Notes under the pieces: model-generated
Databases searched by the model: none
Seen by the model: the letters and a program-made list of their open reading frames with translations, nothing else
What the model was told of the DNA's origin: nothing
DNA from: Bacteroidales bacterium
GTDB taxonomy: Bacteria > Bacteroidota > Bacteroidia > Bacteroidales > FEN-979
Direction: 5' to 3'
Length of the DNA: 13,817 nucleotides
NCBI GenBank assembly: GCA_023231065.1
Contig: JALNWE010000072.1
Span: 1-13,817, forward strand
Shown: one piece after another, positions 6,645 through 13,817 of the stretch
How positions within the stretch are numbered: position 1 is the stretch's first letter
How the letters are laid out: the number at the start of each line of letters is the position of its first letter
Program-made: the position numbers and the translations under genes

Positions 6645-7754
6645 TTAACCTTTTTTTAAGGATTTGAGTTTTTCTATTAGCATTCCCTTCGCGTATCCGG
6701 TCCATTTATCCGCAATTTTTCGATCAGGCCCTATTAGAATAAACGTTGGAAACCCCGTCACCCCATACCTGATACAAGTCTCGCTGTATATTCCATTACC
6801 GTTCCATAAGCTTGTCCATGTTATCTTGTCCCGATCTACTGAGTTTAGCCAGACTTCCTTTTTATTGTCAGCCGAAAAGCTAACAATCATTAACGAATCT
6901 TTATAAATTTCAAATATTTTGTTTAGTTCAGATATAGATTGTATGCAAGGCCCGCAGTACGCAGTGGTAAAATCAAGGAGAATATACGGTGTTGATATTT
7001 CCAAAAATGTTACTTTTTCCCCTTTAGGATTGATTGCTTCAAAATCATAGCAAGGATCGCCAACTTCTGCTATTTTATCTTTTAGGAAAATCTCAATTGA
7101 TTTGGATAATTTGAACGCCTTCATTTCCGGGGTGAGCATGTTATACAATTGCCTGACTGTATCTTTAGGCAAATTGTCCTTCATGTAACCAAGGTAGAGA
7201 ATTGCAGGATAGGTGTTCAAATTAGCTTTTATGTAGCCCAATTGCAATTTGAAACAGGTATCATCAATAAATTTAATTTTGCCAGCAATTGCTTTCCCCT
7301 TATTATCCTGTTCATTTGCAGGGAGTTTCATGGAACAGTTAAAGAGGGAATCCCTTTCATGGTTATATTTTTTAGTTAAACTCAACAGCTGGTTATAATC
7401 ATCCTGAATTTTGGAACCGGTGATCTGAAGGTTGGATGGAAAATCCTTGATGTCCCCTTTTATTACGACATTTTCATTACTGATAAACAATGTTGTATAG
7501 ATGAAACGATCTGTCGAATTTGTATACAACCACAGTAATTCCGGCCCTTCGTCAAAAGCGCCTTCCATTACAAATTTCCCACTTAAAAGTATTGTGCTGT
7601 TAACTATTTCATCCGTATTCAAATTTTTCAGACTGAATTTTGTGCTATCTGCAAATCCAGTTAAACTACCTGTGATCACATATCCATTTTCCGGGTTGTT
7701 TGAAAACAATTGGATTGAAATAAATAACAAAATACAGTCCAGGAAGATTTTCAT
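6645..7754 (-). CDS. DUF4369-thioredoxin-like secreted protein (TlpA/ResA type)
   Basis: This 369-residue protein has a short hydrophobic signal (residues 1-18, CILLFISIQLFS). Residues about 22-115 match the beta-rich DUF4369 domain (YVITGSLTGFADSTKFSL, GKFVMEG, VVIKGD). A helical linker (about 116-225) follows, with KLxxGYIKANLNTYPAILYL. Residues about 232-366 are a thioredoxin-like domain: GDPCYDFEAINPKGEKVTF, the active site Y-CGPC (C267, C270), and GFPTFILIGPDRKI with the cis-proline P336. This architecture is common in Bacteroidota, where it acts as a periplasmic thiol reductase or thiol-disulfide exchange protein. The redox partner is unknown. The usual tryptophan before CGPC is tyrosine (Y266), which may tune the redox potential. 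Its 3' end is 117 bp from the convergent LolA-like gene, with no clear shared terminator. It is divergent from the outer-membrane barrel gene. Confidence 0.9.
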   Translation of the reverse strand: MKIFLDCILLFISIQLFSNNPENGYVITGSLTGFADSTKFSLKNLNTDEIVNSTILLSGKFVMEGAFDEGPELLWLYTNSTDRFIYTTLFISNENVVIKGDIKDFPSNLQITGSKIQDDYNQLLSLTKKYNHERDSLFNCSMKLPANEQDNKGKAIAGKIKFIDDTCFKLQLGYIKANLNTYPAILYLGYMKDNLPKDTVRQLYNMLTPEMKAFKLSKSIEIFLKDKIAEVGDPCYDFEAINPKGEKVTFLEISTPYILLDFTTAYCGPCIQSISELNKIFEIYKDSLMIVSFSADNKKEVWLNSVDRDKITWTSLWNGNGIYSETCIRYGVTGFPTFILIGPDRKIADKWTGYAKGMLIEKLKSLKKG

Positions 7755-7774
7755 GTCGTGAATTTATTAGTCGT

Positions 7775-7810
7775 TGGTTTTTACCGGAAAGTGGCAGTGG
7801 TTTTTACCGG
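7775..7810. repeat. 13-bp perfect direct repeat upstream of the thioredoxin-like gene
   Basis: TGGTTTTTACCGG occurs at 7775-7787 and 7798-7810, with start points 23 bp apart (about two helical turns). The intervening sequence AAAGTGGCAG is not repeated. The pair begins 21 bp upstream of the thioredoxin-like ATG, in the 251-bp divergent region. If the -7 box at 7828-7835 is used, the repeat lies in the early transcribed leader. It is a candidate operator or a small duplication. Confidence 0.5.
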
Positions 7811-7827
7811 CGCCGAAATTTCAATCC

Positions 7828-7835
7828 CAAATTTA
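7828..7835 (-). promoter_or_regulatory. Candidate -7 promoter box for the thioredoxin-like gene
   Basis: The minus strand reads TAAATTTG, an exact TAnnTTTG match, 74 bp upstream of the ATG at 7754. No good -33 TTTG is seen at 19-20 bp. The start site would fall near 7821, just upstream of the direct repeat. Confidence 0.35.
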
Positions 7836-7877
7836 AAAAGAATATTGTCCGAAAAATATATTTTTTATCTGCTGGTA

Positions 7878-7907
7878 TTTGTGCTGAAAATTTTTCCTTT
7901 ATCTTTA
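7878..7907 (+). promoter_or_regulatory. Candidate Bacteroidota promoter for the 8006-13817 gene block
   Basis: TTTG (7878-7881) is followed after 18 bases by TATCTTTA (7900-7907). This matches TTTG-N19-TAnnTTTG except for the last base and one base of spacing. Transcription would start near 7914 and give a leader of about 90 bases before the ATG at 8006. It is the only two-part match seen in the window. Confidence 0.4.
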
Positions 7908-8005
7908 CAACCATTAACATCTACGCGATATTTAGCTTCTTTATCTACCACAACTTACAGAAAACAAAGCCATTCCCCATTTTCTCACCAACCAAATTAT
8001 GCTCC

Positions 8006-8884
8006 ATGAAACAGATTTATCTGGTCGTATTCCTTACAACTGCATTTCTGACAACTTTCTCACAGGAAACACAAACCGAACCTGTTGCTAAAAAAAACAG
8101 GAGGTTTCATGCCGGTGTTTCTTATAACTGGCTTTCAAACGACATGAAGCTTGCCTCGCTCTCGCTACACTCTCTTTTGAATGGAGGGGACCTTGGAACA
8201 ATTGACCTTACCGATGATGCGATCGATAATATCAACTCCTACGCCGACCGTTCCAATAAGGCAAACAACGTCAATCTTGAATTCGGAATGTCGTTTATCA
8301 ACCAACCTCAATCGAAATGGAGGGTCGACGGCACCCTGATGTTAGGGCTGTCGCTGTCGAAATGGAGCGTATATAACCATAACACTGAAAAGGAAGAGTA
8401 TTGTTTCAAATCGGGCACAGCCGAACCAACCTTTGGCCTCAGGGTCAACGTTGGTTACTTCTTCACCTCACACTGGGGAGTTACCTTGCAACCCATGTTT
8501 GTTACAATGGCAGGTAAACTTACCGAAATCGACGACAACATCAACCCGGTACCGGCTGATTGCTCTCAGTCGGGAGAAGTCAAATACTGGTCGGGATATA
8601 GCAGGATCAGCCTGCTTGGCAACTATAAAGCCGGTAACTTTACCTTTTATGCCGGTCCGGGCTTCCACTTTATGGGATCCTATCATAAATACCGCATTGA
8701 GCGCCTCTATAATTCCAACGGCGACCTTTTTGTCGATGAAATTACTACACACACTTATTCTCCTTCGGTAATCGATGGAACGGTTGGGATCAACTGGCAG
8801 ATCAGCGATCTCTTCTCTTTCAATGCAATTTCAGGACTTGGCAGCGATTTTTATGTCAATGCGGGTTTCTACGTCCGTTTTTAA
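8006..8884 (+). CDS. Outer-membrane beta-barrel protein of unknown function
   Basis: This 292-residue protein has a signal peptide (residues 1-20, MKQIYLVVFLTTAFLTTFSQ). The mature part consists of alternating amphipathic strands: RRFHAGVSYNWLS, NVNLEFGMSFI, WRVDGTLMLGLSLSKWSVY, TFGLRVNVGYFFTSHWGVTLQPMF, SRISLLGNYKAGNFTFYAGPGFHFMG, VIDGTVGINWQI. It ends in DFYVNAGFYVRF, with a C-terminal phenylalanine as expected for recognition by the BAM complex. Eight to ten strands seem likely, which suggests a small closed barrel. I do not recognise a more specific family. The T9SS-associated PorP/SprF type is not supported by length or sequence. It starts a compact plus-strand block: the next gene's ATG is only 30 bp after its stop, so it is probably co-transcribed with the two large secreted proteins and may act with them. 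Confidence 0.75.
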   Translation: MKQIYLVVFLTTAFLTTFSQETQTEPVAKKNRRFHAGVSYNWLSNDMKLASLSLHSLLNGGDLGTIDLTDDAIDNINSYADRSNKANNVNLEFGMSFINQPQSKWRVDGTLMLGLSLSKWSVYNHNTEKEEYCFKSGTAEPTFGLRVNVGYFFTSHWGVTLQPMFVTMAGKLTEIDDNINPVPADCSQSGEVKYWSGYSRISLLGNYKAGNFTFYAGPGFHFMGSYHKYRIERLYNSNGDLFVDEITTHTYSPSVIDGTVGINWQISDLFSFNAISGLGSDFYVNAGFYVRF

Positions 8885-8914
8885 TGGTTATTGATTATTT
8901 CAAACTCCCGGATT

Positions 8915-11728
8915 ATGATACGTAATATATTGAGAATGATTTGTCTGGTAGCTGTTCCGGTCATCGCTATGGCGCAGCCGGAAAATACCAATATTAGCTA
9001 TGAAATGTTATGGAACGATACCCACCATACCTGGTACGATAAACTGGATCCGGTGTTTTATAACTACCAGGGATCTGTGTATGTTTTTAATCGTCAAACG
9101 TCTTCCGGGAGCCAGGTCAACACTTACTTATATAAATTCGACAAGGACCGGAACTATGGATCCCTGTCGCCATATTATATTGGCGATGAGCACGAAAATG
9201 TAATCTATCATTGGCCCGATGCCAATACCACGATAGAGGCCCATTATGCCTTCCAGTTCGATAACCGGTTGTGGTACAGCAAAGCTAATTATTACAACGA
9301 CCAGAGCCAGGATCAGTATATCGATGTCTTTTTTCAATTGCCTCTTGATACCAACTCCAACTGCTACTGGACCAAAGAAGTTCATGGTAAGGATTACCAG
9401 AAACTTGCCGCTTTCCAGATCGACTCGAATCTCTTTTTCCTGTGTGTCAAATATGGCTCCGGCCTTTCTACAACCGATAGCTGGTATGTTCAGCAGTATC
9501 ATTACACCCCCAATGTGACGTACGCTTTTAAGTTTGACAAGCTAACCGACCTCCCCGGTATCAAAGGAACCTGTCTGGGTGGGATTGCCCGTAAGATTGA
9601 TTCACTTGGCAACTCCTATTTTTTGGTGAACACCTTTACTCCGAATGGCAGTTCGTTCCTGGGCAAACTGGCTGCCATAAAAAACGCCGGCGGAATCACT
9701 TTTGAATACACTCAGTATGAGGTTGTTTTTAATAGCATTGCCTCAAGTACGCTGCTTGAAGGAAGCATCGGGGGTGGCAAAACCTCCGATCCGAATCCGC
9801 AGCAACCCGATCGTATAAACGTTTTCGCTATTGATCAGGATCAGCAGTCAAATGGCGCTCACCTGGTACGATATTCGGAGTATTATCTTCAGAATGGCAT
9901 CCCCGCGAGCGTGAATACAGGAATTGTTAACATCAATTCATCCGATGCGCCACAAAAGATCAACAATACATACCGGATCACCGGTTCTTACGAATTGTTG
10001 CCACTGGATTTAACTACATCGATGGACGGCATCGACGGAATGCAACAGAAATGCTGGATTTATTACGCGGTAGGGAGCAAGCATTTTAAAGGGGAAAGGT
10101 TTAATTCCGACCGCTGGAGGCTCGATACCTGCGAGATCGTGACCAGCGCCGACCTGAATGACACCGTGCAATACCAGGGGGTTAAGAGTTTATGGACCCT
10201 GACTGGGATTGTGGAGGGAGCGCCCCCGGTTTCGGTAAACTGGGAACTCTGGGAAAAATGCCACCCGTTGAATACTCCCACCTCCAGCCTGACTATCCAC
10301 TCAGAGGCATCAACACTGACCGATATCACCACTTCATTCGACGACACCTGGAGCGCTTCGTATGGCGCTGATTTTGGATCAAAGATTATTGTTTCCCTCA
10401 AAGATGAGTTTAAATATTCGGAAACATACCGTACTACGATAAAAAGCGGTGTAACCATCAAAAAATCGGTTGAGCAACAGTTCGAATTGTACGAAAGCAG
10501 CCAACCGTATGGGTTTTATATCTGGACCATCCCCCTCATCAGACGGTATGCCTTCAGGACATACCCCTGGTGGGACACGTTGCAAATGCATTATCCGGTA
10601 CCGAATTCGACCGAATACCTGTTCCGCATTATTGGGATCTCCACCCACAACGAACCCATTCCGCTGAACCGGTTCCCGTTTCAGGTAACCAATCCCGAAA
10701 ACATGAGTTCCTGGACCGAATCGGGACGCCCGGCGCTGGCTCAGAACCTTGGCACCCGTTCGCCTGTCATCGATGTGGCCTGGACCTCCGGATCGCCCGG
10801 AGGTTCCGTGAGCATGCAGCAGTCAAGTTCATCATCGCACACGTATGAAAACGGAACCTCGTACAACCGTACGGTTTCGGCCGGGATTAGCGTACCCTTT
10901 GTCTTTTCCCGGAATGCTTCTTATAGCACCAATGTCAAATACTCGACCGAGACTACCATAAAGACCGAATTCGGCCAGAGTATCTCCGCTTCGTTGAGCA
11001 ACCTGCTCACCGATAAAGAAGGCCCAAATACCTCAAAACTCGCGGTTAATGTTTATTGGCTCACTCCTGAAATGAATGCCAACTGGTGGTATTACGACAG
11101 TTTGAATGGAGCCAAACCCTGGTACCTGCCATACCTTGTGATCAATTTCAAAGGGACCCTCAACCTGCTTTCCCCCAAAAACGGGAGCATCATCAAAGAG
11201 CAGGAGCTGCTCTTCAGTTGGCAAGCAGAAGGTGACGAACTGAACGATTACACGTTTTTCATTGCCACCTCCCCGGTTATTGAACCCGGCAGCATTCTTT
11301 ACCAGCGCGACGTTACGGACCTGTCGGATATTTCGGTTCCGGGTTTCAAACCTGAAAAAGGGACCACGTACTATTGGGCGGTAAGAGGCCGGACTAAAAA
11401 TCTGGAAGCGGTGTGGTCGCGAAGCTGGTCATTCTCCATTGATCAGAATGAAACCGGCAATGAATTGTCAGATCTCAAAATACAGGCTTACCCGAACCCG
11501 GAAAAACTCAGCAAAATAAAGTTCCTGGTGCAATCGGACCAGGAAGGCAATATAAAAGTGAGATTGTACAATATCAGGGGGGATATGGTCGCCCAAAGGG
11601 AGGTAAGCAGTAATGGCTTATCTGCCGTTACTTTCACCTTCGAGGGGATCACCCTGCCGGCGGGAGTTTATTATGCCGTATTTACTACCGCTGATGGCGT
11701 TTGCTCAAAGAAAATCCTGATTAATTAA
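8915..11728 (+). CDS. Large T9SS-secreted protein with propeller-like N-terminal half and aerolysin-like strand segments
   Basis: This is a 937-residue protein of no family I recognise. ATG 8915 is preferred over the in-frame TTG at 8891 because it begins a clean signal peptide (MIRNILRMICLVAVPVIAMAQ). Residues about 25-410 are rich in short strands with recurring patterns such as AYAFQFDNRLWYSK-like, AAFQIDSNLFFL and RKIDSLGNSYFLVNT, suggesting a beta-propeller. Residues 421-450 hold GVKSLWTLTGIVEGAPPVSV, and 534-575 hold FYIWTIPLIRRY, PWWD and PVPNSTEYLFRIIG, both strongly shared with the next gene. Residues about 458-525 and 628-697 are Ser/Thr-rich alternating strands around AGISVPFVF and resemble pore-protein insertion hairpins. 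Residues about 746-842 are fibronectin III-like (FSWQ, TTYYWAVRG). Residues 855-937 are a T9SS type A sorting domain (AYPNP, VRLYNIRGDMV, LPAGVYYAVF, KKILIN). It is probably exported across both membranes. The next gene follows after 16 bp. Confidence 0.85.
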   Translation: MIRNILRMICLVAVPVIAMAQPENTNISYEMLWNDTHHTWYDKLDPVFYNYQGSVYVFNRQTSSGSQVNTYLYKFDKDRNYGSLSPYYIGDEHENVIYHWPDANTTIEAHYAFQFDNRLWYSKANYYNDQSQDQYIDVFFQLPLDTNSNCYWTKEVHGKDYQKLAAFQIDSNLFFLCVKYGSGLSTTDSWYVQQYHYTPNVTYAFKFDKLTDLPGIKGTCLGGIARKIDSLGNSYFLVNTFTPNGSSFLGKLAAIKNAGGITFEYTQYEVVFNSIASSTLLEGSIGGGKTSDPNPQQPDRINVFAIDQDQQSNGAHLVRYSEYYLQNGIPASVNTGIVNINSSDAPQKINNTYRITGSYELLPLDLTTSMDGIDGMQQKCWIYYAVGSKHFKGERFNSDRWRLDTCEIVTSADLNDTVQYQGVKSLWTLTGIVEGAPPVSVNWELWEKCHPLNTPTSSLTIHSEASTLTDITTSFDDTWSASYGADFGSKIIVSLKDEFKYSETYRTTIKSGVTIKKSVEQQFELYESSQPYGFYIWTIPLIRRYAFRTYPWWDTLQMHYPVPNSTEYLFRIIGISTHNEPIPLNRFPFQVTNPENMSSWTESGRPALAQNLGTRSPVIDVAWTSGSPGGSVSMQQSSSSSHTYENGTSYNRTVSAGISVPFVFSRNASYSTNVKYSTETTIKTEFGQSISASLSNLLTDKEGPNTSKLAVNVYWLTPEMNANWWYYDSLNGAKPWYLPYLVINFKGTLNLLSPKNGSIIKEQELLFSWQAEGDELNDYTFFIATSPVIEPGSILYQRDVTDLSDISVPGFKPEKGTTYYWAVRGRTKNLEAVWSRSWSFSIDQNETGNELSDLKIQAYPNPEKLSKIKFLVQSDQEGNIKVRLYNIRGDMVAQREVSSNGLSAVTFTFEGITLPAGVYYAVFTTADGVCSKKILIN

Positions 11729-11744
11729 TCCTAAAATTCGAAAT

Positions 11745-13817
11745 ATGCGTCGCTATATATTATTACTTATCATAGCTGCTATCATCCCGGTAATCGGAAT
11801 ATCGCAAGAATATAACGTCACGATCACGCCTGATAACCAATGGACCGACACCAAGCAAACCTGGTTTGTTACTGCCCCGGCGGTTATTAATTTTCAGGGG
11901 ACAATTTTCGTTTTCAATATGAAAACAGCGCCCCCGACCCCTGTTCCCTATATCTATACCTTTAATCAAAACCATGACAATGGAGCGCTTGCCCCTTATA
12001 ATATAGGACCTTCACAGAAGAATATCATTTCGCAATATCCCAAGTCGTTTTTCGCGGCCTATCATTTTGCGTTTCAATTCGATAACCGGTTGTGGTATTA
12101 CATTTACAGCTTCTGCGGTAATGATGATTACAACTGGTTCGGCCAGATGCCTGTAAAACAAAGTGATGATTGGTTTTCTTTTTCGGATAAGGTCCCCGAT
12201 AAAGCATTTTATCCGCAAAGCGCTTTTCAGGTTGATTCAAATCTCTACATTCTTGGTTATCATTCTCCGATCACCAATCTGAATGCACCGGATAACTGGC
12301 AAATACAGGAATATGGTTTCAATGAAAGCGCCGGGAAATTCTTTTATCGCAAAACCCAAACAGTATATAATATCAGGGGAAGCGCTTTAGGAGGGCTCAT
12401 TGAAAGGGTCGATTCGTTGGGACAAAAATATCTGGTAACCAATACCTATGTTCCCAAAGACGATATCATCCTCGGAAAATTGATGCCCCGAAAAACCGCA
12501 AACGGAATGGTATTTGATTACGTACAGTTGTCGATTGCTTACAATTTAACAGAAACGAGCACCATCGTTCAGGGAACTATTCAGGGGCGTAAAACAAGCG
12601 AATCGCTTCCTCAGTATCGCGACCGGCTTACTGTTATGGGGTTCGATAACAACAAATCGTCGGATGGGACGCACCCCATTGTATATGCCGAGTTTTATGC
12701 CGAAAACGACAACTTCCACTTCCTACGCTGCGGACAGGTAACAGTACCCAAAGTTTATGCTCCCAACCCGTATGCCATTAAAGGAGTTTTTGAACTGATC
12801 CCTCAGGATTATACCGACGATATGGATGGAATCGACGGGTACCAGCAAAAGAACTGGTTTCTGTATCCTGATGCGAACAATCATTTTTTGGGAATTCAAT
12901 TCGTTTCCGATCAGTGGAGGATCGATTCCAGCGCCATTGTTACAAGCTATGACATCGGCGATACCACCATTACCGGAGTAAAAAGCTTATGGACCCTTGC
13001 CGGGATTGTTGAGGGAGCGCCGCCCGTATCGGTGAACTGGGATATATGGAATGAGAAACACCGGCTTAATACACCGGCTTCGACACTCAAGCTTGAACAG
13101 TCGGCCACCAACTCATCCGAAGTGTCAAACACCTATGAAGATATGTGGGGTTATGGCGGGAACTTCAAAATCTCCAAGGCAATAATGAAAGTGACAGCCT
13201 CCATTGCAGGGGCTTTTCAACATTCAAACTCCTACCAGTCATCGGTAAAAAATTCCACAACCGTCAAACAAACCTTTTCCCAGACTTTCGATTTGCTCGA
13301 GAATACGCAGTCGAACGGGTACTTTATCTGGACCATCCCGCAAATAAGACGCTATTCTTACTCCCTTTTCCCCTGGTGGGATAACAACACCCTGAATAAT
13401 CCGGTTCCGAATTCAACACAGTATCTGTTCAGGGTTATCGGTTTTTCCATTTATAACGAATCAAAATCCCTGTCGGGTCATCCCTATTACATAACCGATC
13501 CAAACGATTTGAATTCATGGATGGCCCAAAACCGTCCGGATGTGGTTATGGGTTCATTGTCCTGGGATTTAAGGCAATGCATGTCGCTCAACTGGGATGA
13601 TCACTCCTGTGGCAGTACCAGCGAGCTGGATGTTTCGACCGAATCATCGACCGGTTACCAGAATTCTTCTTCATTTGAAGCTACCGTTGGGGCAGGCATC
13701 AAAGTTCCGAAAGTCTTTCAGATCAGCGGGAGCGCCAATTATGAAGTGGGTTATTCATCGGGAACAACCGAATCGAGCGAGCTGGAACGCAATATCACTG
13801 CTTCGCTCGATAACCTG
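11745..13817 (+). CDS. Paralogue of the preceding large secreted protein (C-terminus cut by window edge)
   Basis: The 691 visible residues are open to the last base. The signal peptide is residues 1-21 (MRRYILLLIIAAIIPVIGISQ). It aligns with its upstream neighbour along the whole visible length: FAFQFDNRLWYY (108-119; a 20-base identical run at 9257-9276 and 12078-12097), FQVDSNLYIL (161-170), DSLGQKYLVTNTY (223-235), DDMDGIDGYQQKNW (358-371), SLWTLAGIVEGAPPVSVNW (414-432), YFIWTIPQIRRY (526-537), PWWD, and PVPNSTQYLFRVIG (553-566). Two Ser/Thr-rich alternating-strand segments lie at about 447-515 and 624-691, the second around AGIKVPKVF. About 240 more residues, including a fibronectin III-like and a T9SS sorting domain, are expected outside the window by analogy. 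C612 and C622 in the second segment have no counterpart in the neighbour. Function is unknown. It arose by tandem duplication and is co-directional, 16 bp downstream. Confidence 0.85.
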   Translation, partial: MRRYILLLIIAAIIPVIGISQEYNVTITPDNQWTDTKQTWFVTAPAVINFQGTIFVFNMKTAPPTPVPYIYTFNQNHDNGALAPYNIGPSQKNIISQYPKSFFAAYHFAFQFDNRLWYYIYSFCGNDDYNWFGQMPVKQSDDWFSFSDKVPDKAFYPQSAFQVDSNLYILGYHSPITNLNAPDNWQIQEYGFNESAGKFFYRKTQTVYNIRGSALGGLIERVDSLGQKYLVTNTYVPKDDIILGKLMPRKTANGMVFDYVQLSIAYNLTETSTIVQGTIQGRKTSESLPQYRDRLTVMGFDNNKSSDGTHPIVYAEFYAENDNFHFLRCGQVTVPKVYAPNPYAIKGVFELIPQDYTDDMDGIDGYQQKNWFLYPDANNHFLGIQFVSDQWRIDSSAIVTSYDIGDTTITGVKSLWTLAGIVEGAPPVSVNWDIWNEKHRLNTPASTLKLEQSATNSSEVSNTYEDMWGYGGNFKISKAIMKVTASIAGAFQHSNSYQSSVKNSTTVKQTFSQTFDLLENTQSNGYFIWTIPQIRRYSYSLFPWWDNNTLNNPVPNSTQYLFRVIGFSIYNESKSLSGHPYYITDPNDLNSWMAQNRPDVVMGSLSWDLRQCMSLNWDDHSCGSTSELDVSTESSTGYQNSSSFEATVGAGIKVPKVFQISGSANYEVGYSSGTTESSELERNITASLDNL

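Noticed and set aside
7758..8009. An 83-codon plus-strand open frame in the divergent region, overlapping the barrel gene start by four bases
   Set aside because: It covers the candidate promoters and the 13-bp repeat, shows no domain or sensible start context, and looks like chance reading of non-coding DNA.
8891..8914. TTG start giving eight more residues on the first large secreted protein
   Set aside because: The ATG at 8915 begins a standard signal peptide, and the extra residues (polar, with Arg) would weaken it.
9128..9502. A 124-codon minus-strand open frame within the first large secreted protein
   Set aside because: It is a shadow of the plus-strand gene, whose frame has a signal peptide, a paralogue and a T9SS domain.

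Overview
The window looks like chromosomal DNA from a member of the Bacteroidota. Most of the large proteins begin with secretion signals. One ends in a typical type IX secretion (T9SS) type A sorting domain. Ribosome binding sites are weak, and several upstream regions contain the Bacteroidota -7 promoter box TAnnTTTG. The assignment rests on these traits, not on a marker gene.

Layout. (1) Positions 1-1695, minus strand: the N-terminal 565 residues of a secreted M28-type metallopeptidase with a fibronectin III domain, cut by the left edge. (2) Positions 1766-4342: an AT-rich restriction-modification cassette. It holds an Eco47II-family endonuclease and a cytosine-C5 methyltransferase with an N-terminal MerR-like helix-turn-helix, both on the minus strand, plus a divergent Vsr-type mismatch endonuclease on the plus strand. 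The M/vsr intergenic region carries three 10-bp repeats over the methyltransferase start region, which suggests autoregulation. (3) Positions 4551-6527, plus strand: a secreted PQQ-like beta-propeller protein and a LolA-like periplasmic protein, probably co-transcribed. (4) Positions 6645-7754, minus strand: a secreted DUF4369-thioredoxin-like protein (TlpA/ResA type), with a 13-bp direct repeat in its upstream region. (5) Positions 8006-13817, plus strand: a tight three-gene block made of an outer-membrane beta-barrel protein, a 937-residue secreted protein with a T9SS sorting domain, and a paralogue of it running off the right edge.

How they may work together. In the cassette, the methyltransferase would protect DNA (probably GGNCC or GGWCC sites), the endonuclease would cut unmodified DNA, and Vsr would repair the T:G mismatches that arise when 5-methylcytosine deaminates. 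The 8006-13817 block is the most novel part. The two large paralogues have a WD/propeller-like N-terminal half, a strongly conserved aromatic/proline block, and two Ser/Thr-rich alternating-strand segments. These segments resemble, at pattern level only, the insertion hairpins of aerolysin/ETX-MTX2 pore-forming proteins. With the adjacent outer-membrane barrel they could form a surface or secreted effector system of unknown function. No gene-free stretch exceeds 300 bases, and I saw no tRNA, rRNA, CRISPR array or insertion sequence.
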